Part shown: positions 1 through 7,283 of the stretch, piece after piece
Layout: each line of letters starts with the position of its first letter
Position numbering within the stretch: position 1 is the stretch's first letter
Source of the DNA: RYN-133 sp963708645
GTDB taxonomy: Bacteria > Actinomycetota > Actinomycetes > Mycobacteriales > Jatrophihabitantaceae
NCBI GenBank assembly: GCA_963708645.1
Contig: CAVPTA010000005.1
Span: 8,149-72,148 of the forward strand
Length of the DNA stretch: 64,000 bases
Direction of reading: 5' to 3'
The notes under the pieces: generated by a model
Told to the model about the DNA's origin: nothing
The model's database searches: none
Seen by the model: the letters and a program-made list of their open reading frames with translations, nothing else
Made by a program: the position numbers and the translations under genes

Positions 1-441
1 AAAGTGCGGCGCGAGCTGCGCGACTGGTTGCGGCGCCTGCACGACGAGGTCCACGTGACCACTGTGTTCGTGACTCACGACCAGGAAGAGGCGCTCGAGG
101 TTTCCGACGAGATCGTCGTCATCAACCAGGGCCGCATCGAGCAGGTCGGATCGCCGGCCGACCTCTACGACAAGCCCGCCAACGACTTCGTCATGGAGTT
201 CCTCGGACCGGTCACGACGCTCGGCGGCAAGCTGATCCGTCCCCACGATGTCGAGCTGTTCACCACGCAGGTCGAGGGGACCTCCTCGGCCAGGGTCACC
301 CGTTTGCAGCGCATCGGGTTCGAGGTGCGCGCCGAGTTGGAGGTGGGCGACGAGCACCCGTGGGCGCAGCTGACCCGCGGCCAGGCCGAGGGCCTCGGAC
401 TCGTCGAAGGCGGCAACGTCTGGGTGCGCGCAGCCGGCTGA
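1..441 (+). CDS. cysA: Sulfate/thiosulfate ABC transporter ATP-binding protein, C-terminal part (CysA-like)
   Basis: The reading frame is open from the first base, so the start and Walker A lie outside the window. What remains is the end of an ABC ATPase: the switch motif FVTHDQEEAL, then the importer-type stretch QVGSPADLYDKPAN and VMEFLGPV, followed by a short regulatory beta-domain. The wording of this segment (DQEEALEVSDEIVVINQGRIEQ) is typical of CysA, which energises sulfate/thiosulfate uptake at the cytoplasmic membrane with CysT/CysW. The regulatory domain is short. An Rrf2-family gene follows after 49 bases, a family that includes cysteine/iron-sulfur sensors, which fits sulfur metabolism. 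Substrate assignment is by resemblance only. Confidence 0.8.
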   Translation, partial: KVRRELRDWLRRLHDEVHVTTVFVTHDQEEALEVSDEIVVINQGRIEQVGSPADLYDKPANDFVMEFLGPVTTLGGKLIRPHDVELFTTQVEGTSSARVTRLQRIGFEVRAELEVGDEHPWAQLTRGQAEGLGLVEGGNVWVRAAG

Positions 442-459
442 CGCCGGGGTGGCTGCTCT

Positions 460-485
460 CATTCTCCGCAATTTCTGGGAGAATG
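460..485. promoter_or_regulatory. Inverted repeat upstream of the Rrf2 regulator (probable operator)
   Basis: Perfect 8-base arms CATTCTCC and GGAGAATG are separated by 10 bases and end six bases before the GTG start of the Rrf2 gene. Rrf2 proteins bind such dyads as dimers and often repress themselves, so this is likely the autoregulatory site; that link is inference. Confidence 0.5.
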
Positions 486-490
486 GTCGA

Positions 491-946
491 GTGCAGATCT
501 CGGCCAAGTCGGACTACGCCATCCGTGCCTTGCTCAACCTCGCGGCGCATGAGCCCGACCTGGTGAAGGTCGACGTGATCGTGCGCGAGCAAGGCCTGCC
601 TCGGAAGTTCGTCGAGGCGATCCTGGGCGAGCTCCGACGCGCATCCATCGTGCGCAGCCAACGCGGTGCCGAGGGCGGCTATGCGCTCGCCCGGCCGTCG
701 TCGGAGATCACTCTGGGCGCGGTCATCCGCGCCGTCGACGGGCCACTGGCCGAGGTGCGCGGGCTCCGTCCGCACGAAACGACCTACGACGGTGTCGCCG
801 AACACCTGCCGGCGGTGTGGATCGCGGTGCGCACGAGTCTGCGCCGGGTGCTCGACGAGACGACCCTTGCTCAAGTGCTCAGCGGCAAGCTGCCGTCGCA
901 GGTGCGGCGCATGGTCGAAGAGCCGGACGCGTGGTTGCCCCGCTGA
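491..946 (+). CDS. Rrf2 family transcriptional regulator
   Basis: A 151-residue protein beginning with the family hallmark QISAKSDYAIRALLNLA, followed by the winged-helix core (RKFVEAILGELRRASIVRSQRGAEGGYALARP). GTG is chosen because Rrf2 proteins start directly at this motif. The C-terminal half lacks the usual three-cysteine cluster that binds a [2Fe-2S] centre: I see no cysteine in the protein, so it is unlikely to be an IscR/NsrR-like iron-sulfur sensor and is closer to the CymR/YwgB type. It follows the CysA-like gene with an inverted repeat in the gap, which makes control of sulfur uptake a reasonable but unproven guess. Confidence 0.85.
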   Translation: MQISAKSDYAIRALLNLAAHEPDLVKVDVIVREQGLPRKFVEAILGELRRASIVRSQRGAEGGYALARPSSEITLGAVIRAVDGPLAEVRGLRPHETTYDGVAEHLPAVWIAVRTSLRRVLDETTLAQVLSGKLPSQVRRMVEEPDAWLPR

Positions 947-971
947 CCGTAGGTCAAGATCGATCCGATCC

Positions 972-985
972 GTGACCTGAGTCAC
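972..985. promoter_or_regulatory. Short palindrome upstream of the Pro/Glu-rich small gene
   Basis: GTGAC-N4-GTCAC is a perfect 5-base dyad lying 21 bases before the GTG of the next gene. It could be an operator or chance in GC-rich DNA; no regulator is identified. Confidence 0.25.
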
Positions 986-1006
986 TTGGCGAGTTAGGGT
1001 GGCGCC

Positions 1007-1195
1007 GTGGGACATATCGGGCCGGCGCGCGCGCAGTACGAGGTGCTGCCGTTGACGCAGACCGTGCCCAATCCCGAACCGATGCCGGTACCGCACCCCG
1101 AGCCGATGCCGGAACCGATCCCCGGCCCCGAGCCCGTTCCCAGCCCTGAGCCCGGGCCGGGTCCCGACCCGGGCCCGCCCTCGTCGATCCGGTAA
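1007..1195 (+). CDS. Small Pro/Glu-rich repeat protein, unknown function
   Basis: A 62-residue frame starting at GTG. Residues 20-58 are almost entirely proline alternating with acidic or small residues, in loosely repeated PEP units (NPEPMPVPHPEPMPEP, PGPEPVPSPEPGPGPDPG). No signal peptide or membrane segment is visible. The stop codon is two bases before the ATG of the next gene, suggesting translational coupling with that membrane protein. Such low-complexity runs arise easily in GC-rich DNA, so its reality rests on the tight spacing. Extended Pro-rich chains often act as rigid spacers or ligands for binding domains; nothing here shows which. Confidence 0.4.
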   Translation: MGHIGPARAQYEVLPLTQTVPNPEPMPVPHPEPMPEPIPGPEPVPSPEPGPGPDPGPPSSIR

Positions 1196-1197
1196 CG

Positions 1198-2055
1198 ATG
1201 GGCGGGCAGTTCTCGGGCACCGAGCCGTTGGTCGGCGAGGTTGTCGGTCTGCGCACCTTCCGCGTGGACGAGACGGGACTGCTGCTGCCGCTCTACTCCG
1301 AGCAGGCGTGGTACGACGGCGCCAACGTCGCGACCTGCGACCCGCCTGCGGGTGGCGGCCGTGGACCGCACCCGGTCGTCGCCGATGACTGCGAGTGCGG
1401 GTTCTACGCCTACGGGTCCGCCCTTGCCGCCGCCCGCAACCGGCAGACCCGCTACGTGCAGGCCGTCGTATCGTGCTGGGGACGGGTGGTGGCGGGCACA
1501 CAGGGTGTGCGCGCCGAGTACGCCCGCATCGACGCGTTGTGGCTCAGTCCGTCCGTCCCGAAGTGGATCAGCATGCGCATCGCGATGCGCTACCCGAGTG
1601 CGCGTGTCTACCGCGAGCGTGACGCGATGCTGGCCGAGCATCCGTTGTCGGCACTGCCCTGCTACGAACTGCCGACCCGCCAGTCTCTGGTGACCCGTGC
1701 AGGTCTGGCGACTTTCGCGGTTGCGGTGCTCGCGCTCGGACTGCTGCCATGGCGATTGATCGACGGCGCGGTGTTCGGCGCCTGGGCCGCGGCACTGGGA
1801 TGGATCGCGCTGTGCGTGCTTACTGTCCTGGCCCGGCCACACTTACCCGGCCGCGCGGCCTCGGTTGCGTTGCTGCTGTTCGCGGCAGCCTGGCTCGCGG
1901 CCCCTGCGTTCGGTCTGGTCGGCTGGCTGTTGCGGCTGCCGGTGCTGCGCGCCGCGCTCGTGGCGGGTGGCGGGTACCTGCTCGCGCTGCGTCCCGGCTA
2001 CTTCCCGGTCATCGCGCTCCCACGCGCTCGGGCCTTCTGTGGGGTGCGCCCCTAA
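1198..2055 (+). CDS. Membrane protein of unknown function with soluble N-terminal domain
   Basis: A 285-residue protein. Residues 1-165 are soluble and contain several cysteines (CDPP, DDCECGFYAYGS, SCWGRV) plus a segment listing arginines and prolines; the CECGFYAYGS stretch resembles a short metal-binding or disulfide patch. Residues from about 170 onward carry four hydrophobic segments (ATFAVAVLALGLLPW, AWAAALGWIALCVLTVLA, VALLLFAAAWLAAPAFG, AALVAGGGYLLAL). It ends 10 bases before the protease gene on the same strand. I recognise no family, and residues 1-30 show no signal peptide, so the soluble domain probably faces the cytoplasm. Confidence 0.65.
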   Translation: MGGQFSGTEPLVGEVVGLRTFRVDETGLLLPLYSEQAWYDGANVATCDPPAGGGRGPHPVVADDCECGFYAYGSALAAARNRQTRYVQAVVSCWGRVVAGTQGVRAEYARIDALWLSPSVPKWISMRIAMRYPSARVYRERDAMLAEHPLSALPCYELPTRQSLVTRAGLATFAVAVLALGLLPWRLIDGAVFGAWAAALGWIALCVLTVLARPHLPGRAASVALLLFAAAWLAAPAFGLVGWLLRLPVLRAALVAGGGYLLALRPGYFPVIALPRARAFCGVRP

Positions 2056-2065
2056 GATCGGTCGA

Positions 2066-3372
2066 ATGAGCCCGTCCCGCGCCGTCACCCAACGGCTCGA
2101 CGCGACGGGCGGTGGCGAGATCACCCGCACCGTGCTGCCCGGCGGCTTGCGCATCGTGACCGAGGCGATGCCCGGCGTGCGCAGCGTCAGCGTCGGAGTG
2201 TGGGTGCCGGTCGGCTCGCGTGACGAGACGCCCGCGACTGGCCGGCACGAGCCACTTCCTCGAGCACCTGCTGTTCAAGGGCACGGCGACGCGGTCGGCG
2301 CTGGACATCGCGATCGAGATGGACGCGGTCGGCGGTGAGTGCAATGCGTTCACCGAGAAGGAGCACACCTGCTTCTACGCGACCGTCCTGGATCGTGATC
2401 TCCCGCTGGCCATCGACGTCATCAGCGACGTCGTGCTGCAATGCGACCGTCACCGCGCAGGATGTCGACGTCGAGCGCAGCGTCGTGCTCGAAGAGATCG
2501 CGATGCGCGACGACGATCCGTCCGACCTGGTCTTCGACGAGTTCTCGTCGGCGCTCTACGGCGACAGCCCGGTCGGACGTCCGATCCTCGGCACCGTCGA
2601 CTCGATCGCGGCGTTGACGCGCGCGCAGGTGCACGGCTACTACGCGCGGCGCTACCAGCCGGGCGAGATGGTGGTGTCGGTCGCCGGCAACGTGAGGCAT
2701 GCCGAGGTCGTGCGGCAGGTGCGCCGGGCGTTCGGCGAGGTCGCGGCACCGACCGCCTCGCGCACTCGACGGACGGTCGTCCCCGCACGTCCCGATCGCG
2801 ACGTGGCGGTGCTGGCCGAAGACACCGAACAGGCGAACCTGGTGCTCGGCATGCACGGCATGTCGCGGCACGACCCACGGCGGTTCGCTCTCGGCGTGCT
2901 GTCGGCGACGCTGGGCGGCGGGATGAGTTCGCGGCTGTTCCAACGCATCCGCGAAGAACGCGGGCTGGCGTACTCGGTGTATTCGTTCACGCACGGCTAC
3001 GACGACACCGGTCAGTTCGGTGTGTACGCCGGGTGCCAACCGGGGAAGGCGGACGAGGTGCTCACGTTGATGCGGGCCGAACTGGACGCTGCGGCGCATG
3101 GAGGTCTGGACGCGGTCGAGATCGAGCGGGGCAAGGGACAGATGCGCGGGAGTGTGGTGCTCGGCCTCGAGGACTCCGGCGCGCGGATGTCACGTATCGG
3201 CAAGAGCGAACTGTGTTACGGCGACGTGCTCGGGCTCGACCAGTTGCTCAGCGAGATCGACGCAGTCACGCCGGCCGACGTCGCCGAGGTCGCAGCCGAG
3301 GTGCTCGCGCGTCCGCGGTGTCTGACTGTCGTCGGGCCGTTCGGCGCGCACGACTTCGACGGCGCGGTCTGA
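2066..3372 (+). CDS. pepR: M16 family zinc metalloprotease (PepR type), frameshifted twice
   Basis: Read through two one-base insertions (near 2240 and 2439) this gives a full-length processing peptidase of about 435 residues. The start MSPSRAVTQRLD leads to the inverted zinc motif HFLEH and the downstream metal ligand region GGECNAFTEKEHTCFYATV, then the family signature ERSVVLEEIAMRDDDPSD and a C-terminal M16 domain (GGGMSSRLFQRIREERGLAY). Each shift is needed to keep a conserved block in frame: GSRDETPAT before the first, SDVVL then NATVTAQDVDVERS after the second. In Actinobacteria this gene typically precedes dapB, as here, 10 bases away. It probably trims peptides or leader sequences. 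The shifts look like consensus errors, not decay, because both sides are well conserved. Confidence 0.85.
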
Positions 3373-3382
3373 GAGGGACGCG

Positions 3383-4131
3383 ATGAGCGAGACGACGCGC
3401 GTCGGCGTGCTGGGTGCGCGCGGGCGCATGGGCCGGCAGGTGTGCACCGCGGTCGAGGCGGCGCCGGATCTCGAGCTGGTCGCGACGCGTTGACGTGGGC
3501 GATGCGCTGAGCGGCCTCGCCGACGCGCAGGTGGTCGTCGACTTCACCCAGCCTGATGTGGTGATGGACAACCTGCGGTTCGCGATCGAGAACGGCATCC
3601 ACGCAGTTGTCGGCACGACCGGGTTCACCAGCGAGCGGCTCGACACGGTGCGTTCGTGGGCGTCGCAGCGTCCCGACGTCGGAGTGATCATCGCGCCGAA
3701 CTTCGGCATCGGCGCCGTGCTCTCGATGAAGTTCGCTGAGGTCGCTGCCCGGTTCTACGACTCGGCCGAGGTGATCGAGCTGCATCACGCCGGCAAGGTC
3801 GACGCTCCGTCCGGGCACCGCTGCGCGCACCGCCGCGCTGATCGCGGCAGCTCGCGCCGACGCGGGCTTGGACGCCATGCCGGACGCGACGACGCAGGCT
3901 CTGGACGGCGCGCGCGGCGCGGACGTCGACGGCGTGCGCGTGCACGCGGTGCGGGTGGCCGGGCTCGTCGCGCATCAGGAGATCATCTTCGGCACCGAGG
4001 GCGAGACGCTGACGATCCGGCACGACTCGCTCGACCGCACGTCGTTCATGCCGGGCGTGCTGCTCGCGGTGCGCGCGGTGGGTTCGCACCCGGGGCTGAC
4101 CGTCGGGATCGAGTCCCTGCTGGGACTGTGA
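3383..4131 (+). CDS. dapB: 4-hydroxy-tetrahydrodipicolinate reductase, frameshifted twice
   Basis: DapB reduces the product of DapA with NAD(P)H on the diaminopimelate/lysine pathway in the cytoplasm. The N-terminus VGVLGARGRMGRQV is the dinucleotide fold, VVDFTQP and VVGTTGF follow, and the catalytic block EVIELHHAGKVDAPSGTA is split by an extra G near 3814 (GSG ring GGG for GGC). A first extra base near 3488 separates LVAT from VDVGDALSG. The C-terminus (QEIIFGTEGETLTIRHDS, FMPGVLLAVRAV) is standard. About 249 codons are present, normal for the family. dapA lies 14 kb away and dapF at 45 kb. The stop overlaps the start of the next gene by four bases. Confidence 0.9.
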
Positions 4132-4644
4132 AAGACCTACTCGCGCCCGGCCTGCGTGCAGTGTTCGTCGGCACCCGCGGACGCAGCGGTTCGCCGCACG
4201 GACGCCACTACTACGACGGAGCCGGCAACCAGTTCTGGAACCTGCTGCACCTGAGCGGGCTCACTCCGGTGCGCATCGATCCGTCCGACGACGTCACGTT
4301 GCCCTCGTACGGGTTCGGGCTGACCGGATCTCGTCTGGCGCGACGGCTCGGCCGATCTCGCCGCGCTGCATCGCGCGGTGCGCAGGGCCCGTCCGGAAGC
4401 GGTCGCGTTCGTCAGCAAGACCGCGGCGACCTCGTACGCGCGCGAGGTGCACGAGCGGCTGCCACGCGACTACGGCGCCGCTGTCGTGGACGGTGGTCGG
4501 CATCCCAGCGTTCGTGCTGCCCGGCCCGTCCGGAGCGAACAACGCGATGTCGGTGCCGCTACCGCGCCGCGCTGTGGCGTGATCTCGCCGACTTCCTCGA
4601 CTCGCTCTCGATGTCGGTTGCAGCCCGCGAATGCGACCAGATGA
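4128..4644 (+). CDS. Mug/TDG-like mismatch-specific DNA glycosylase, frameshifted
   Basis: GTG start overlaps the dapB stop (GTGA). The protein reads VKDLLAPGLRAVFVGT, then HYYDGAGNQFWNLLHLSGLTP, DVTLPSYGFGLTDLVW, RPEAVAFVSK and GIPAFVLPGPSGANNAMS, the order of the TDG/Mug-like family, which removes uracil or thymine from mismatches. Single extra bases near 4327, 4478 and 4559 must be skipped, and a further shift near the end is likely because the continuing frame runs past the next gene. I place the end at the first plausible stop. Start and N-terminal half are secure; the exact C-terminus is not. Confidence 0.7.
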
Positions 4645-4683
4645 CGGCCGTTCCGAGCTCACATTGGCGGGGCAAAGCAGCGG

Positions 4684-5312
4684 TCAGCCGCGGCCGACGT
4701 GGGTGTCGAGCCAGTCGACGAGCGGGGCTGATCGCCTTCCACGCCTTGGTGATCTCGGCCTTGGCCTTCGGCGTGGGCAGCCAGTCGGGAGCGCCGTACT
4801 CGCGGTGCGCCGTCAGAGTCTTGTAGCGCAGCAGGTCGGCGCGCGGATGCTCCTTGTCGTAGCCGGACGGCACGCGCGTGAGCTGATGGCCGCCGAGCTC
4901 GAAACCCTTGCGCTGCACCGACGCGAGCGCCTTGTTCAGCGCGTTGCCCGGGACGTCGTCGTCGACCGCGCGACGCATCCGATCGACCTGCGCGGAGTCG
5001 GTGTCCCAGTACCCGCCGGCGACGAACAGCCCGGCCGGCACCGATGTGCAAGTACATCGACGTCTCGCCGAACCACAGGCCCTGGTGCGTCTTGTACGGC
5101 GTCTTGTCCTTGCTGAATCGCACGTCGCGGTACGGACGGAAGAACTTCGGCGTGCCGAAGTCCTTCGCCAACGCTTCGGCAAGCGCCTCGAGCGGCGCCT
5201 TCACCTGCTCGTCGTAGACGTGCTTGTGCTCGGTCCAGAACGCCTTGCTGTTGTCTGCCTCGAGGTCTTCGTAGAAATCGAGAGCAGCGAGCGGGATGCC
5301 GGTGAACGCCAT
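4684..5312 (-). CDS. DUF2461 family protein, frameshifted twice
   Basis: MAFTGIPLAALDFYEDLEAD followed by WTEHKHVYDEQVKAPLEALA and the motif FRPYRDVRFSKDKTPYKTH identify the DUF2461 (TIGR02453) family, whose function is not known. Extra bases near 5033 (between MYLHIGA and AGLFVAGGYW) and near 4723 (before LVDWLDTHVGRG) have to be skipped; the corrected protein has about 209 residues, usual for the family. It is transcribed away from the ABC exporter, sharing the promoter region that carries a perfect tandem repeat. Confidence 0.8.
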
Positions 5313-5337
5313 AGCGCGAGCCTAGGATTCGACGCGG

Positions 5338-5375
5338 GTCGTAGTACCTAAGGGCAGTCGTAGTACCTAAGGGCA
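5338..5375. promoter_or_regulatory. Perfect 19-base tandem repeat between divergent genes (operator candidate)
   Basis: Two adjacent identical copies of GTCGTAGTACCTAAGGGCA lie between the DUF2461 gene and the ABC exporter, ending one base before the exporter's first possible start. The core TAGTACCTA is AT-rich compared with its surroundings. Two helical-repeat-spaced copies at a divergent promoter suggest a cooperative repressor or activator site; no regulator gene is adjacent. Confidence 0.55.
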
Positions 5376-5376
5376 A

Positions 5377-7116
5377 TTGCCGGTAATTCCTGCGCCGACA
5401 GATCGTGATCACGTGCCCATCCCGACCGTGATCTCCGTCGCCGGCGCAGCCGCGCGCAGCGACGCAAAGCCGTTCGCCGCGGCAGGTGTGCTGGGCATCG
5501 CCGCGATCGCGCTCGACCTGGCCCGCCCGTGGCCGCTCGCCCTCGCTGTCGATCACGCGATCGACGCGCAGCCGCTGTGGGGCCTGTCGGCCACCACCGT
5601 GCTCGTCCTCGCTGCGGTCACACTCGTCGTCCTGACTGCGGCAGCCGGGTTGATCGACATGGCGGCCGAGCTGTACTCCGAACGCGCCGCCGAACGAGTC
5701 GGATACCGGCTGCGTCAAGACCTGTTCGACCACGCGATGACGCTCTCGCTGCGCTGGCACGATCGCAATCGGGCCGGCGAGATCCTCTCGCGATTGACCA
5801 CGGACGTCGGACGGGTGCTCGACGCGCTCGTCGCAATCGCCGTAACGCTCGTGCCGGACGCAGTTCGCGTTGCAGTCGTGCTCGCATTGCTGGTGACGAT
5901 TGACCCCCAGCTCGCGCTGGTCGGGCTCGCAGTCATCCCGTTGCTCGCTGTCCTGGCTGTACGGCAACGCCGACGCGTACGCGGCGCCCAGCACGAAGCG
6001 CGCACGCAGTCCGGTCGGCTGAGCGCGTTGACGACCGATCTGTTGCGCAACGTGCGTGCCGTTCAGGCGTTCGGTCGAAGGAACCACACCAGCGCTGTGT
6101 TCGCAGCCCGCAACCGCTCGATGCTCGACGCGAACCTTGCCGCCGTCAGCACGTCGGCACGGTGGGCACCGCTCGCCGATGTAGTGCTCGCGCTCGGATC
6201 GGGGCTCGTCCTCGTCGTCGGCGGAACCCATGTCGTGCAAGGGCGAATGAGCACCGGCGAACTGCTCGTCGTGATGAGCTACCTGGCCGCTCTCTACTCA
6301 CCCGTCCGTGGGCTGAGCCGCCTGTCGAGCGTGCTCGCCAAGTCGACTGCGAGCGCCGTCCGCCTGCGCGACGTGCTGCACTGCCGCGAAGGGATCACCG
6401 ACTCACCCGATGCGGTCGCGGCACCCGTGCAACCGCGGACGATCCGCTTCGACGCAGTCGGCTTCGGCTACGGCACCCGACGCGTGCTGGACGGGTTCGA
6501 TCTCGACCTGCACGCCGGCGAGACCGTGTGCCTGTTCGGCCCGAGCGGGGCCGGCAAGAGCACTGTGCTGCACCTGTTGCTGCGCTTGTACGACGTCGAC
6601 GCCGGAGCGATCACCATCGACGGCGTCGACGTCCGGGCGATGACACAACTCAGCCTGCGCCGTTCGATCGCGTTCGTGCCGCAGGATCCCTGGCTCTTCG
6701 ACGCGTCGATCACCGACAACATCGCTTACGGCACCGACCGCGCGACCTGGCACAGCATCGAGGCCGCGGCGCGGACGGCGCTGGTCGACGACTTCACCCG
6801 ACGGCTACCCGACGGCTACGAGACCCGGGTCGGCGAAGGCGGGGTGCAGCTGTCGGGCGGCGAGCGGCGCCGGGTCGCGATCGCGCGCGCGGTTGTGTCT
6901 GCCGCGCCGGTGCTCGCGCTCGACGAGCCCACCGCATCACTCGACGCTGCGTCGGCGCACGGGGTGGTCGCTGCGATCCGCCGCGCAAGCGCCGGGCGCA
7001 CCGTCCTGCTCGTCACCCATGATCGCGACCTCGCCGCGATCGCCGACCGCGTGATCCGCCTCGACCACGTCGAGTCATCGACTGTTCCGTCCCTCACAAC
7101 GGCCGGGAGGAGGTGA
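5377..7116 (+). CDS. ABC exporter (half-transporter, membrane domain fused to ATPase)
   Basis: About 579 residues from a TTG; GTG codons 12 and 17 residues later are equally possible. Residues 20-330 form a six-helix exporter domain (ELYSERAAERVGYRLRQDLF, then RNRAGEILSRLTTDVGRV). The ATPase carries Walker A GPSGAGKST, Q-loop FVPQDPWLFDASITDNIAYG, signature LSGGERRR, Walker B VLALDEPT and switch His VTHD, so all catalytic residues are present. It belongs to the family that exports lipids, drugs or peptides and works as a homodimer. Four bases after its stop a tiny Ser-Arg peptide gene begins, then a kinase gene, so a peptide substrate is attractive. It lacks the C39 peptidase domain that many peptide exporters have. 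Confidence 0.85.
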   Translation: MPVIPAPTDRDHVPIPTVISVAGAAARSDAKPFAAAGVLGIAAIALDLARPWPLALAVDHAIDAQPLWGLSATTVLVLAAVTLVVLTAAAGLIDMAAELYSERAAERVGYRLRQDLFDHAMTLSLRWHDRNRAGEILSRLTTDVGRVLDALVAIAVTLVPDAVRVAVVLALLVTIDPQLALVGLAVIPLLAVLAVRQRRRVRGAQHEARTQSGRLSALTTDLLRNVRAVQAFGRRNHTSAVFAARNRSMLDANLAAVSTSARWAPLADVVLALGSGLVLVVGGTHVVQGRMSTGELLVVMSYLAALYSPVRGLSRLSSVLAKSTASAVRLRDVLHCREGITDSPDAVAAPVQPRTIRFDAVGFGYGTRRVLDGFDLDLHAGETVCLFGPSGAGKSTVLHLLLRLYDVDAGAITIDGVDVRAMTQLSLRRSIAFVPQDPWLFDASITDNIAYGTDRATWHSIEAAARTALVDDFTRRLPDGYETRVGEGGVQLSGGERRRVAIARAVVSAAPVLALDEPTASLDAASAHGVVAAIRRASAGRTVLLVTHDRDLAAIADRVIRLDHVESSTVPSLTTAGRR

Positions 7117-7120
7117 ACCA

Positions 7121-7228
7121 ATGACCACGACGACACGTGTGAACGCGCCAGTGACCCATCACGGACGCGACGACCACGGCGAGGGCTCGCGCAGCCGGAG
7201 CCGCAGCCGCAGCCGCTCGCGCGGCTGA
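7121..7228 (+). CDS. 35-residue peptide with C-terminal Ser-Arg repeats
   Basis: The frame encodes MTTTTRVNAPVTHHGRDDHG followed by EG, six consecutive Ser-Arg dipeptides (residues 23-34) and a final Gly. It has an excellent ribosome site (GGGAGGAGG, eight bases upstream, overlapping the exporter's end), so it is probably translated strongly. A stable hairpin follows immediately, which would favour this message over the kinase gene downstream. The N-terminal 22 residues look like a leader and the repeat like a modifiable core. Position between an exporter and a Ser/Thr kinase suggests that its serines are phosphorylated and that it is exported; this is inference. The repeat codons mix TCG, AGC, CGC and CGG, so it is not a simple DNA slippage tract. 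Confidence 0.7.
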   Translation: MTTTTRVNAPVTHHGRDDHGEGSRSRSRSRSRSRG

Positions 7229-7235
7229 ACCGATC

Positions 7236-7261
7236 GTCCGGCCCGCTTCGGCGGGCCGGAC
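7236..7261 (+). terminator. Strong intercistronic hairpin (attenuator) after the SR peptide
   Basis: GTCCGGCCCGC and GCGGGCCGGAC form a perfect 11-base-pair stem closed by a TTCG tetraloop. No T-run follows, and the kinase ribosome site starts ten bases later. It may terminate partly or protect the peptide message, giving more peptide than kinase. Confidence 0.75.
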
Positions 7262-7283
7262 CCGGATCTCGGAAGGAAACACT

